A stretch of 64,000 nt of DNA from SIG607 sp045601805 (GTDB lineage Bacteria; Bacillota; Clostridia; Oscillospirales; Acutalibacteraceae), in NCBI GenBank assembly GCA_045601805.1, contig JAZSAJ010000059.1, forward strand, positions 62,001-126,000, written 5' to 3'. Below are positions 26,655 through 34,649 of the stretch, piece after piece; positions within the stretch are counted from its first letter, which is position 1, and the number at the start of each line of letters is the position of its first letter. The notes under the pieces were generated by a model. It was given only the letters and a program-made list of their open reading frames with translations, had not been told where the DNA came from and searched no databases. A program made the translations under genes and the position numbers.

Positions 26655-28154
26655 ATGGCTGATACAAACAACAACATTCAGAACGAAGATTTAAGTGAAA
26701 TTTTAAAGGTTAGGCGCGAAAAACTTGCCAACCTTATTAATGACGGCAAAAACCCTTTTGAAATAACCAAGTTTGATTTTAACGCTTATTCTGCCGATAT
26801 TAAGGCAGATTTTGAAAATTATGACGGCAAAACCGTGCGTATTGCCGGCCGTCTTATGAGCCGCCGTATTATGGGCAAAGCAAGTTTTGCAGGGGTATCT
26901 GACCAAAAGGGCAAAATTCAGCTTTACATTAAACGCGACGATATTGGCGAAGACGAATATGCCGCATTTAAAAAGTTTGACATTGGCGATATTGTTGGTG
27001 TAGAGGGCTTTGTGTTTAAGACCCAAACGGGCGAAATTTCTATTCACGCTAAAAGCATTATTTTGCTTAGCAAATCGCTTTTACCGCTTCCCGAAAAATT
27101 CCATGGTCTTCGTGATAACGACCTTCGTTTCCGTCAAAGATATGTTGATTTAATTATGAACCCCGAAGTTAAGAATAACTTTATTATTCGTTCTTCGTTT
27201 ATAAAATATATGCGCAAATATCTTGACGATATGGGTTATATTGAGGTTGAAACACCTGTGCTTAGCACAATTGCCGGCGGCGCAAGTGCAAGGCCTTTTA
27301 TTACCCACCACAATACATTAAATCTTAATATGTATATGCGCATTGCCACCGAACTTCCCCTTAAACGCCTTATTGTTGGCGGTATGGACAGGGTTTATGA
27401 AATTGGCAGAATTTTTAGAAACGAGGGTATGGACACAAAACATAACCCCGAATTTACAACTATTGAACTTTACCAGGCGTATGCCGATTTCCACGATATG
27501 ATGGATATTGCCGAAGGTATTATTTCGGGCGCCGCTAAAGATATTTTAGGTACTTATGAAACTGAGTGGATGGGCGAAAAGATTGACCTTACACCCGGTT
27601 GGCGCCGCTTAACAATGGTTGATGCCGTTAAGGAATATCTTGGTATTGACTTTGGCGCAATTAAGAGTGACGAAGAAGCAGTTGCCGCTGCAAAGGCAAT
27701 TGGCGTTGAACTTGCCGACACAGCCGATAAAACCTGGGGCAACGCGCTTTACGCTTGTTTTGACCAGCGCGTTGAAGAAAAACTTGTTCAGCCCACATTT
27801 ATTACAATGTACCCTGTTGAAGTTTCGCCTTTAACCAAGGCATCGCCTGCCGACCCAAGATTAACCGAGCGTTTTGAACTGTTTATTTGCCGTTGCGAAC
27901 TTGCAAATGCTTATTCAGAACTTAACGACCCCATTGTTCAGCGCGAACGTTTTGAAAAACAACTTGAACTTCGCGAACGCGGTGATGATGAGGCAGAAAT
28001 GCTTGACGAAGATTTCCTTACTGCCATGGAATACGGTATGCCCCCAACAGGCGGTATGGGCATTGGCGTAGACCGCGCCGTAATGCTCTTAACCGGCACC
28101 GACAGTATCCGCGAAATTATCCTCTTCCCAACAATGAAACCGGAAAGCAAATAA
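26655..28154 (+). CDS. lysS: Lysyl-tRNA synthetase, class II
   Basis: 499 residues. The N-terminal OB-fold (anticodon binding) includes VRIAGRLMSRRIMGKASFAG. The class II core has motif 1 with RYVDLIMNPEV, motif 2 RIFRNEGMDTKHNPEFT and motif 3 GMGIGVDRAVMLLTG. It charges tRNA-Lys. The last ten codons plus the terminator form a 63-bp sequence repeated at 33402, so the 3' end is probably an integration site that remained intact after insertion. Confidence 0.97.
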   Translation: MADTNNNIQNEDLSEILKVRREKLANLINDGKNPFEITKFDFNAYSADIKADFENYDGKTVRIAGRLMSRRIMGKASFAGVSDQKGKIQLYIKRDDIGEDEYAAFKKFDIGDIVGVEGFVFKTQTGEISIHAKSIILLSKSLLPLPEKFHGLRDNDLRFRQRYVDLIMNPEVKNNFIIRSSFIKYMRKYLDDMGYIEVETPVLSTIAGGASARPFITHHNTLNLNMYMRIATELPLKRLIVGGMDRVYEIGRIFRNEGMDTKHNPEFTTIELYQAYADFHDMMDIAEGIISGAAKDILGTYETEWMGEKIDLTPGWRRLTMVDAVKEYLGIDFGAIKSDEEAVAAAKAIGVELADTADKTWGNALYACFDQRVEEKLVQPTFITMYPVEVSPLTKASPADPRLTERFELFICRCELANAYSELNDPIVQRERFEKQLELRERGDDEAEMLDEDFLTAMEYGMPPTGGMGIGVDRAVMLLTGTDSIREIILFPTMKPESK

Positions 28155-28188
28155 AATTAACGGGCTATGGAAATTCCATAGCCCGTTT
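28126..28188 (+). repeat. Left copy of 63-bp direct repeat (candidate attL)
   Basis: Covers the last codons of lysS (PTMKPESK and stop) and the hairpin terminator. It matches 33402-33464 at 59 of 63 positions by hand alignment. The three differences inside coding codons are all synonymous. Confidence 0.85.
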
Positions 28189-28190
28189 GT
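28159..28190 (+). terminator. Terminator of greA-lysS
   Basis: AACGGGCTATGGAA and its complement form a near-perfect 14-base stem, followed by TTTGTTT. The whole hairpin is duplicated at 33434-33465. Confidence 0.88.
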
Positions 28191-28199
28191 TTATATATA

Positions 28200-28475
28200 T
28201 TACACGCTTTGACCAATTGTAAATGCTATAGTCAAGAAAAAGAATAATACACCGACAAGTAACCATCTTATCGAAAACATTTTCTTTTTTATTATTGCTA
28301 AAATCTGACTAAGAGTGTTTATACCTAAAGTAGCCAACAAACAGTTGAAAGTCACATCATAGTATTTATGAAATAAGTCGTTATTATTGAAAACACTCCA
28401 AAACAAAGCAACAAACAGTATGCAATAAGTAAGATAACATAGAAAAACTATTGTATTCCAGCTAATTTTTCTCAT
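28200..28475 (-). CDS. Small three-helix membrane protein
   Basis: 91 residues with three hydrophobic segments (around 8-27, 42-62 and 69-88) and short basic loops (IIKKK). AAGGAGATGATA lies just before the ATG and a good promoter is at 28565-28593. I do not recognise the family. First gene of the island, pointing towards lysS. Confidence 0.65.
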   Translation of the reverse strand: MRKISWNTIVFLCYLTYCILFVALFWSVFNNNDLFHKYYDVTFNCLLATLGINTLSQILAIIKKKMFSIRWLLVGVLFFFLTIAFTIGQSV

Positions 28476-28564
28476 ATTATCATCTCCTTAGATCTATAAC
28501 ATTAAAATGCAATTTTTATGTGTCTTCCCCTGTTTAGTAAATGCCTGTTTGCTTAACTAATTAA

Positions 28565-28593
28565 ATTGTATCATAAATTATGCGAAATTTCAA
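28565..28593 (-). promoter_or_regulatory. Promoter of the small membrane protein
   Basis: Minus strand TTGAAA (28588-28593), 17 bases, TACAAT (28565-28570). The rest of the 316-base gap 28476-28791 holds a repeated ACCGCAAAA(A)CT (two copies near 28690 and 28730) and no gene. Confidence 0.65.
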
Positions 28594-28739
28594 TATTCCT
28601 ACAATCTTCATTAGTTATAACGATTCTTATAGAATCTTTATGACTCTTTTTCTTTTATATGCACATCAATGCATATTTTGGAATAAAACCGCAAAAACTG
28701 TAATTTTATAAAGTTTTTAGGGTTATAACCGCAAAACTA

Positions 28740-28768
28740 TTGACTAACAAGACTCTTGGTGTTATACT
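28740..28768 (+). promoter_or_regulatory. Promoter of the island ATPase
   Basis: TTGACT (28740-28745), 17 bases, TATACT (28763-28768), then GGAGGTG at about 28780 before the ATG at 28792. Confidence 0.75.
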
Positions 28769-28791
28769 AATAGCACACGGAGGTGTTTACT

Positions 28792-30000
28792 ATGATATTT
28801 AGAGAAAATTATGTAAAAAAGATAATGGCATTTACCGATACACCTTTTGTTAAAGTTCTTACTGGTGTTCGTCGCTCAGGTAAGTCCACTATTATGCAAA
28901 TGATAATGGACGAACTTCGGGGTAGAGGTATAAGGGAAGAAAGAATAGTAAGTTATCGCTTTGACTCGATGGAATATGAAGGTATGACTGCGAAGCAGTT
29001 ATACGAAATGATTAAAACGAAATTATCCGATCGTGATAAGACCTACTTATTCCTTGATGAAGTTCAGGAAATAACCTCTTGGGAAAAAACTGTAAATTCT
29101 ATTAATACCGATTTCAATGTAGATATATATGTTACTGGTTCTAACTCCCGTATGATGTCTTCAGAGATTGCAACCTATCTTACAGGTCGTTATGTGTCGT
29201 TCCGCATATTCACTCTTTCTTTTGAGGAGTATCTCACATTTAAGAAGCAGTATGGCAAGGTAGAGGACATTCACAAGGAATTGGTTAATTATATCAAGTA
29301 CGGTGGTTTCCCTGCAATACATTCGCAAGAGTACCCACTTGACAATGCTTATACCATTGTGCGTGATATTTATAATTCAACCATCTTCTCGGATATTGTG
29401 AAACGAAACCAAGTTCGCAAAGTTGACCAGTTAGAGCGAGTTGTAAAGTTTGTCTTTGACAATGTTGGTAAAACATTCTCGGCAAAGTCCATTTCTGATT
29501 ACCTCAAATCTGAGCACCGCACCATAGACAATGAAACAGTATATAATTACCTTGAAAAATTAGAGAGTGCTTATATCCTTCACCGTTGTTCAAGATACGA
29601 TGTGCAGGGCAAAGAACTGCTTAAAACACAGGAAAAGTTCTATCTTGCAGATAGTTCTTTCAAATACAGTGTTCTGGGTTATAACGACCGGAGTGTTGCT
29701 GCAATGCTTGAAAATGTGGTTTATCTTGAATTGCTTCGTCGTGATTATGAAGTATGTATTGGCAAGACACCGAACGGTGAAATTGATTTTATTGCTACCA
29801 GACAGAACGACAAAATCTATATTCAGATAACCAAGGAAATCAAATCGGAGAAGACAGAAAAGAGAGAATATGACCGTCTTCTTGAAGTGGGTGACAATTA
29901 TCCGAAATATCTATTGACCACTGACGATTTCGCAGGTGGTAATTATCAAGGTATTAAAACAATGCATATTGCTGATTTCTTGCTTTCAAAAGAATTTTAA
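28792..30000 (+). CDS. AAA_14/DUF4143-type ATPase
   Basis: 402 residues. Walker A VLTGVRRSGKST near residue 20, Walker B YLFLDEVQEI near 90, and DIYVTGSNSRMM and LTGRY as in this family. A C-terminal DUF4143-like, nuclease-fold-like domain carries NGEIDFIATRQNDKIYIQI. These P-loop proteins are common in bacterial islands and are proposed, not proven, to act in regulation or defence. ATG 28792 is chosen for its GGAGGTG. Own promoter and terminator; codon use differs from the flanking housekeeping genes. Confidence 0.88.
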   Translation: MIFRENYVKKIMAFTDTPFVKVLTGVRRSGKSTIMQMIMDELRGRGIREERIVSYRFDSMEYEGMTAKQLYEMIKTKLSDRDKTYLFLDEVQEITSWEKTVNSINTDFNVDIYVTGSNSRMMSSEIATYLTGRYVSFRIFTLSFEEYLTFKKQYGKVEDIHKELVNYIKYGGFPAIHSQEYPLDNAYTIVRDIYNSTIFSDIVKRNQVRKVDQLERVVKFVFDNVGKTFSAKSISDYLKSEHRTIDNETVYNYLEKLESAYILHRCSRYDVQGKELLKTQEKFYLADSSFKYSVLGYNDRSVAAMLENVVYLELLRRDYEVCIGKTPNGEIDFIATRQNDKIYIQITKEIKSEKTEKREYDRLLEVGDNYPKYLLTTDDFAGGNYQGIKTMHIADFLLSKEF

Positions 30001-30031
30001 ACGATAGGTAATAAACCTGATTACACAATGC

Positions 30032-30064
30032 AAAGCACATCGGTCATCCCGATGTGCTTTTTCT
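30032..30064 (+). terminator. Terminator of the island ATPase
   Basis: AAAGCACATCGG (30032-30043) and CCGATGTGCTTT (30049-30060) followed by TTC-rich sequence. Confidence 0.85.
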
Positions 30065-30091
30065 ATACTTTTTCTTAAATTGCATATCAAA

Positions 30092-30121
30092 ATAAAAAGG
30101 CACCGTAATCACACGGTGCCT
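30092..30121 (-). terminator. Terminator of the zinc-ribbon pair
   Basis: GGCACCGT (30099-30106) and ACGGTGCC (30113-30120); T-run on the minus strand. Confidence 0.82.
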
Positions 30122-30136
30122 AAAAGGATAAACTGA

Positions 30137-30910
30137 TTATTTAACGATTTCTGTTCCACACTTATGGCAGAAACCGCTATCTGCTTGAAGTTGTGCACCA
30201 CACTTACGACAGAAGTTTGATTGTACCGTAGTGGTGTTTTCGGAAGAAGAACTTTCAGCCACAGGCTGAACCTTCGGTGTTACAGGAGTAGCAACTTGGT
30301 CATACCCTTTAACTATAGCAATACATTCATCAGGGTTAGGGATTTTCTTTCCAAGTTTGGCAGCATAGTCTATCAATTCCTCATTAAGTGAGCCAATCAC
30401 AGGGATGGAGTTTGTAGGAAGCTTAATCATCATTTTGTTGTATACTTCTTCTCTTATGATACCCCAAGCAATAAAGCTAACACAAGCAATAAAAATTAAC
30501 CAAGCGATAACACTTGTAGGTTCCGCAAATGCCGCAATACCACTGATTAATCCCACAGTCATAACAAGTCCAATTATAGGTATAAATTTGGCATTCTTAT
30601 TCCAGCGAGGTTTTTTTCCACATTTAGTACATTTGGTGTTTTGTAAAAAGAAGTTGCTATACATCGCATGACCACTGTGGTTTGGGTCACTGATTATTTT
30701 ATAGGCATCACCCGCCCATTCTTCTCTTGCTTGTGCGGCCGCTCTTTCTTCTGCTTCTTGTTGTTTAGAAGGTCGCCAAGAACTGGATGATTCTTGTCTT
30801 TTGCAAACAATTGCACCTGTTGCAAAATTAACCTCTCCACATTCTTCACACTTCCAACTTGCATAAACTGGAACAGTAATCGTTGATGTATAAACGGTTC
30901 TTGAAGCCAT
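30137..30910 (-). CDS. Membrane zinc-ribbon protein
   Basis: 257 residues. The N-terminal CEECG and a CTKCGKKPRW pair suggest one split or two small zinc sites. Two membrane helices follow near 108-150, then a C-terminal zinc ribbon FCRKCGAQLQADSGFCHKCG. No enzyme motif is seen. It lies 20 bases after the larger zinc-ribbon protein, so the two are probably co-expressed and may form a membrane complex. Function unknown. Confidence 0.7.
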   Translation of the reverse strand: MASRTVYTSTITVPVYASWKCEECGEVNFATGAIVCKRQESSSSWRPSKQQEAEERAAAQAREEWAGDAYKIISDPNHSGHAMYSNFFLQNTKCTKCGKKPRWNKNAKFIPIIGLVMTVGLISGIAAFAEPTSVIAWLIFIACVSFIAWGIIREEVYNKMMIKLPTNSIPVIGSLNEELIDYAAKLGKKIPNPDECIAIVKGYDQVATPVTPKVQPVAESSSSENTTTVQSNFCRKCGAQLQADSGFCHKCGTEIVK

Positions 30911-30930
30911 AATTTTCTCTCCTTACAGTT

Positions 30931-33009
30931 TTATTTCTGCATATCTTCCACACGGAGTACAAAAACATCTCCGATGGAATTTTTCAATTCTTTTATAACA
31001 CTACCAGACGTTGTAACATAACCAGTGATTTTTGCAGGACTGCTTTTAGAATAGGTGAGTGTTTCATATGCATCTTCATTACGGGCACTTCCACCAGGGT
31101 AATCCCAACTAAAAAACACAACCCAAATCGTTTTTCCTTCTACTGATTTGCATTTGCAAACTACTTCTGTGATTTCACGATAGGTGGTGCCGTTTGATGT
31201 ATATACAAAATACTCTGGCTCTATCGATACAGCTTCTGCATAAACATTGTTGTATTCATCTTTCATTGTTTCAGTAGCGAAATTTCGTAATTCATTATTG
31301 TGAGCACTATCAACAGCAGCACAGATGATACCAATTATAATGGCAGCAACAACAATAGAAATCACTATAATCTTAATTATTCTTTTTTTCTTGTTTGCCG
31401 CCTCGGTGGCAGCAACTCGTTTTAGAATAGCAAGATTTCGCTCGTTTTGAATATCAGCGATTCGTTGTCTTTCAAGTTCCTCTTGCCGTTGTTGTTCAAT
31501 AAGTAGTTTCCGTTCATGTTCCTGTTTGAGTCTTGCTTCCTCAATTCGCTTATTTTCTATGTATGCAGAATATCTTTCTGCGAGAAAGTTTTCATCTATA
31601 GCATTGAAAACAATTTGCTTGGAACAACCGCAGTTGATACAGTTGCTTTCTGTGTTGGCATTTATTTTACCACAAGAGCACATCCAAAACTCTCCAATTT
31701 GCATAGGCACGAAAGAAGACTTTTTAGATGTCTCGTAAGTATATTGTTGTGTCAATTCAAGAGAACTGAAATGTTCCGACAACGATACAATCTCTGGAAA
31801 TTTGGTTTCTTCACCAGAACATTCCTCAATAGTACCATCAGCAAATCTAATTCGCTTCAATTTTACATTAACCGTTCTTGTATTTGCATCTGCTATTGGG
31901 ATTTTGCGAGTGTAACCAAATACCTCGTCCCTTTTCGGTGACAAATCAAGCACCTGTGCATCTCGGATGGTCGGTAATTCATTGCCCCAAACATCAAAGC
32001 AATAAACATCTACCATTAAGGCAGAGATAACCTTGTCCGAAAGGCTCTTAAACTTGCACCGTAGATAATATTTCTCTCTATCCGAAGAACAGAAAAGATG
32101 TGCACTTTGAATTATAACTGGGTGAGAACCTTTGACCTCCATAATTTCAAACTCTGACAACAATTCTTCTGACACATCTTTTGAAACTGTCGGTTCTGGA
32201 ATTGGAGCAGAGAGTTTGGTGCCACATCCCTGACAAAACTCGCTATCGCTCGGAAGGACTGCATTGCACTTCGGACAAATCTTTTTATCTGTTGTCGGAG
32301 TGTTGTTGAAAGGTTCTTCCTTTTCATCAATTTCTTCTTCCACAGATAAATTGTTTGCCTCTGCTTCAAGCAATGGTGTTAAAATATTTTCAGCCCAATC
32401 GTAATCCACGATAGGATAATTGTTATCAAACTGTGTGGCATAATGACTACCTTCATACAACTCTTTCAAGTAATCGTATGCTTTATCAGGAAGTTCGCAA
32501 CAAATGTCATTGCCATCGGTATCATAGAGATAAATCATTTCTTTACCGCTAACAGCAGTATAGAAGGCGACCTTAAAGTCAAAATCAGGTCGTTGCGAAA
32601 GTAGATTATAGGCACAAAAGACTTTGCACAGTTCAATAATTCTATCGTCCCTATTGCTCTCCAAGCAAGAAACTTTTTCTTTGAGAGCATTCATATCATT
32701 AACAATTCTGAAAGTTTTATAAGGGAGTATCTGTGTTGAACGAACTTCGGTGATTTTCTTCATGTAGTCGGGTGATTTAGGATTAACCACCCATACCATA
32801 GCACCGTGTCGCAAATCGTGATAAAGAATGTCATATTCTAAATGAGAAACGAACTTACAGTGAGGACATTCTACGTCAAACAACGCGCCAGTCATTATTT
32901 GCATAGCGATGTCGTCTGCATAGTCAGAATTGACACTCTCAAACACCGTCACTGATAAGGGCTTCCCGCATTTGGAACAGTTTACTGTCATTCTTTTTGG
33001 CATAGACAT
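30931..33009 (-). CDS. CpXC-domain, zinc-ribbon membrane protein
   Basis: 692 residues. The N-terminus VNCSKCGKPLSVTV with a later ECPHCKF is a CpXC-type domain. A zinc ribbon near 255-280 (CPKCNAVLPSDSEFCQGCG), a beta-rich middle and another CxC/CxxC finger (MCSCGKINANTESNCINCG) follow. Then come a Glu/Arg-rich coiled coil, one membrane helix (IIKIIVISIVVAAIIIGIIC) and a small extracellular domain. ATG 33009 is chosen because GAGGGG lies 7 bases upstream. Function unknown; the multi-ribbon plus coiled-coil plus anchor design suggests a scaffold or sensor. Confidence 0.7.
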   Translation of the reverse strand: MSMPKRMTVNCSKCGKPLSVTVFESVNSDYADDIAMQIMTGALFDVECPHCKFVSHLEYDILYHDLRHGAMVWVVNPKSPDYMKKITEVRSTQILPYKTFRIVNDMNALKEKVSCLESNRDDRIIELCKVFCAYNLLSQRPDFDFKVAFYTAVSGKEMIYLYDTDGNDICCELPDKAYDYLKELYEGSHYATQFDNNYPIVDYDWAENILTPLLEAEANNLSVEEEIDEKEEPFNNTPTTDKKICPKCNAVLPSDSEFCQGCGTKLSAPIPEPTVSKDVSEELLSEFEIMEVKGSHPVIIQSAHLFCSSDREKYYLRCKFKSLSDKVISALMVDVYCFDVWGNELPTIRDAQVLDLSPKRDEVFGYTRKIPIADANTRTVNVKLKRIRFADGTIEECSGEETKFPEIVSLSEHFSSLELTQQYTYETSKKSSFVPMQIGEFWMCSCGKINANTESNCINCGCSKQIVFNAIDENFLAERYSAYIENKRIEEARLKQEHERKLLIEQQRQEELERQRIADIQNERNLAILKRVAATEAANKKKRIIKIIVISIVVAAIIIGIICAAVDSAHNNELRNFATETMKDEYNNVYAEAVSIEPEYFVYTSNGTTYREITEVVCKCKSVEGKTIWVVFFSWDYPGGSARNEDAYETLTYSKSSPAKITGYVTTSGSVIKELKNSIGDVFVLRVEDMQK

Positions 33010-33042
33010 AACCGCACCCCTCTGTTCAAGAAATATATATTC

Positions 33043-33071
33043 ATTATAATACAAATTACCACAAAATTCAA
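33043..33071 (-). promoter_or_regulatory. Promoter of the zinc-ribbon pair
   Basis: Minus strand TTGAAT (33066-33071), 17 bases, TATAAT (33043-33048). Confidence 0.7.
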
Positions 33072-33229
33072 TGTTTTACCCACAAAAGGCAGAGTGGAAT
33101 AGATTTTTGCTCTATTCTCATTATTCCACCCACCCGTCCTATTTACAAAACCCTTGATTTTTAGAGGAATGTATGGTATTATAAGTGCGGTAAATCACGA
33201 GTTTATATCGGTGTGATTAAAAATGAATT

Positions 33230-33267
33230 TTACCCATAAATTACCCACGGTACCCACGATTTACCCA
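33230..33267. repeat. Helically phased TTACCCA repeats
   Basis: TTACCCA at 33230, 33241 and 33261 and GTACCCA at 33250, spaced 9-11 bases apart. Short phased repeats next to a recombination core resemble integrase arm-type sites. This gene-free stretch (33072-33474) otherwise holds only the second repeat family and the attR-like copy. Confidence 0.6.
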
Positions 33268-33275
33268 TAATATCC

Positions 33276-33368
33276 GAGACCATGTGAGATTTAAAGATAC
33301 AATATGAGAGGTTATGAGAACCCCTTAAAAAGCACTGTTTTCGGGATAAATTATGAGACCTTGTGAGA
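33276..33368. repeat. GAGACC(A/T)TGTGAGA repeats
   Basis: Two 14-base copies at 33276-33289 and 33355-33368, with TATGAGA also at 33303, 33313 and 33352. Possible second class of arm sites or accessory-factor sites. Confidence 0.5.
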
Positions 33369-33401
33369 GGATATGATTGGTTTTGTCAAACCCTATGTCT
33401 A

Positions 33402-33464
33402 TCCCCACGATGAAACCCGAAAGCAAATAAAATTAATGGGCTATGGAAATTCCATAGCCCGTTT
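33402..33464 (+). repeat. Right copy of 63-bp direct repeat (candidate attR)
   Basis: Repeats the lysS C-terminal codons (reads PTMKPESK then stop) and the terminator with four base changes. It has no upstream synthetase sequence, so it is a fragment, not a gene. Confidence 0.85.
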
Positions 33465-33470
33465 TATTTT
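33434..33470. terminator. Duplicate lysS-type terminator
   Basis: GGGCTATGGAA stem copy followed by TTTTATTTTT. It also lies just beyond the XRE stop on the minus strand. Confidence 0.75.
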
Positions 33471-33474
33471 TCAT

Positions 33475-33705
33475 TTAATCTTCTTCTAACAATTTAGACG
33501 GTGATACATTTAGCACCTGTGCAATTTTAAATAGAGTTTCCAAAGACACACCGCGCACAGTACCCGGCCCCTCAACTTGACCTACAAAATTTACACTTTT
33601 ATCAATAAGTTCGGCAAATGTTTCTTGTGTGTAACCTGCTTTTTTACGGTAATAGGCAATTTTAAAACCCAATGTAATATATTTATCTGCAAACTCAGTT
33701 TTCAT
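33475..33705 (-). CDS. XRE-family HTH regulator
   Basis: 76 residues, one Cro/C1-type domain: FKIAYYRKKAGYTQETFAELID and VSLETLFKIAQVLNVSPSKLL. The usual IsxxE helix reads NFVGQVEGPGTVRG, an unusual Gly/Pro-containing turn where most relatives have S.IEnG. GGAGG is 6 bases before the ATG. Divergent from a SLOG protein with AAGTAAAT operators between, mirroring the arrangement at 14.2-15 kb. Confidence 0.88.
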   Translation of the reverse strand: MKTEFADKYITLGFKIAYYRKKAGYTQETFAELIDKSVNFVGQVEGPGTVRGVSLETLFKIAQVLNVSPSKLLEED

Positions 33706-33765
33706 TTTTCCGCCTCCATTATATTTATAGTTTACAAGGAAACGGAATAAATTATAATTTTACAC

Positions 33766-33827
33766 AAGTAAATGATTATTTACTTTAAGTAAATAATAAT
33801 GTATAATAAGTGATAAATCATTTACTT
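33766..33827. promoter_or_regulatory. AAGTAAAT operators and SLOG promoter
   Basis: A perfect 20-bp palindrome AAGTAAATGATTATTTACTT (33766-33785), an AAGTAAAT half site at 33787-33794 and ATTTACTT at 33820-33827. The SLOG promoter is TTTACT (33779-33784), 17 bases, TATAAT (33802-33807), so the palindrome covers the -35 box. Confidence 0.75.
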
Positions 33828-33841
33828 GGAGTGAAGTATAA

Positions 33842-34312
33842 ATGTGCACTTGCTGTTTTATTGGTCACAGAACAATAAATGAAACCGAAGAATTAAAACG
33901 CGACCTTTACAAAATTATAGAAAATTTAATTGCAGAAAAACAAGTTGATGTTTTTCTTTTTGGAAGCAAAAGCCGATTTAATGATTTATGCCAAGAAACA
34001 GTAACCAAGATAAAAGAAAAATACCCAAACATAAAACGAGTTTATGTACGGGCAGAATATCCGTATATTAGCGAAGATTACAGAAATTATCTCTTAAAAA
34101 GTTACGATTACACTTACTACCCCGAAAAGATAATGAACTCAGGAAGAGCGGTTTATATAAAACGCAATTATGAAATGATAAACAACAGTCAATTTTGCAT
34201 TGTTTATTACGATGAACAAAACGCGCCTACTACCCGAAAAAGCGGAACAGAAATTGCACTTGACTATGCAATAAAAAAACAAAAGCGCATTATACTATTG
34301 CCTATTAAATAA
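33842..34312 (+). CDS. SLOG/DUF1273-like protein
   Basis: 156 residues beginning MCTCCFIGHR. GHR, VDVFLFGSKSRFNDLC, RNYEMINNSQFCIVYYDE and RKSGTEIALDYAIKKQKRI give a fuller SLOG (DUF1273-type) signature than the gene at 14174, including the SGT loop that often contacts a nucleotide. Function unknown; candidates are nucleotide sensing or nucleoside processing. TTGGAGTGA precedes the ATG. Divergent from the XRE gene and probably repressed by it. Confidence 0.78.
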   Translation: MCTCCFIGHRTINETEELKRDLYKIIENLIAEKQVDVFLFGSKSRFNDLCQETVTKIKEKYPNIKRVYVRAEYPYISEDYRNYLLKSYDYTYYPEKIMNSGRAVYIKRNYEMINNSQFCIVYYDEQNAPTTRKSGTEIALDYAIKKQKRIILLPIK

Positions 34313-34328
34313 ATCTTGTGTTTTTAAT

Positions 34329-34357
34329 TTGCAAAGTGTTTTGTTTTGTGGTAAAAT
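34329..34357 (+). promoter_or_regulatory. Promoter of the TSCPD gene
   Basis: TTGCAA (34329-34334), 17 bases, TAAAAT (34352-34357). Confidence 0.7.
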
Positions 34358-34384
34358 AAAGTAAAGACAAATAAGGAGAATACT

Positions 34385-34636
34385 ATGGAATACAAATACA
34401 AAACAAACGGCGTGTGTTCGCGCGAGATTACCTTTGATATAAACGACGGCATTGTTACAAATGTTAAATTTATGGGCGGTTGCAACGGCAACCTTAAAGC
34501 AATAGCAAAACTTGTTGAGGGTATGCCTGCAGATAAAATTTACGAAATTTTACAGGGTAACACCTGCGGTTTTAAAGGTACATCTTGTGCCGACCAACTT
34601 GCAAAAGCAGTACAAAAAGCAAAAGCAGAGGCGTAA
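34385..34636 (+). CDS. TSCPD-domain protein (TIGR03905-like)
   Basis: 83 residues. CSREITFDINDGIVTNVKFMGGCNGNLKAIAKLVEG and CGFKGTSCADQLAKA match the small TSCPD family, which shares this fold with the C-terminal domain of vitamin-B12-dependent ribonucleotide reductase. Conserved Cys residues suggest metal or nucleic-acid binding; function not established. Own promoter and terminator. Confidence 0.85.
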   Translation: MEYKYKTNGVCSREITFDINDGIVTNVKFMGGCNGNLKAIAKLVEGMPADKIYEILQGNTCGFKGTSCADQLAKAVQKAKAEA

Positions 34637-34649
34637 GCCTCTGCTTTTA
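34621..34649. terminator. Bidirectional terminator
   Basis: AAAAGCAGAGGC (34621-34632) and GCCTCTGCTTTT (34637-34648), a 12-base perfect stem shared by the TSCPD gene and the small leftward gene. Confidence 0.88.

Larger units (their letters stand above)
28126..33464. mobile_element. Probable 5.3-kb genomic island in the lysS 3' end
   Basis: Bounded by the 63-bp direct repeats. The four genes inside use codons unlike the flanks, with more GTC, CTC and TCC and fewer of the TTA/TTT-rich runs. They are of accessory type. No integrase or transposase is visible, so it looks like a remnant or a satellite mobilised in trans. Direct repeats resembling integrase arm sites lie at 33230-33368. Confidence 0.75.

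Noticed and set aside
33230..33267. CRISPR array
   Set aside because: Repeats are 7 bases with 2-4-base gaps; no spacers and no cas genes.
33402..33432. A second lysyl-tRNA synthetase pseudogene
   Set aside because: Only about ten C-terminal codons plus the terminator are present, the extent of an attachment site, with no remnant upstream.
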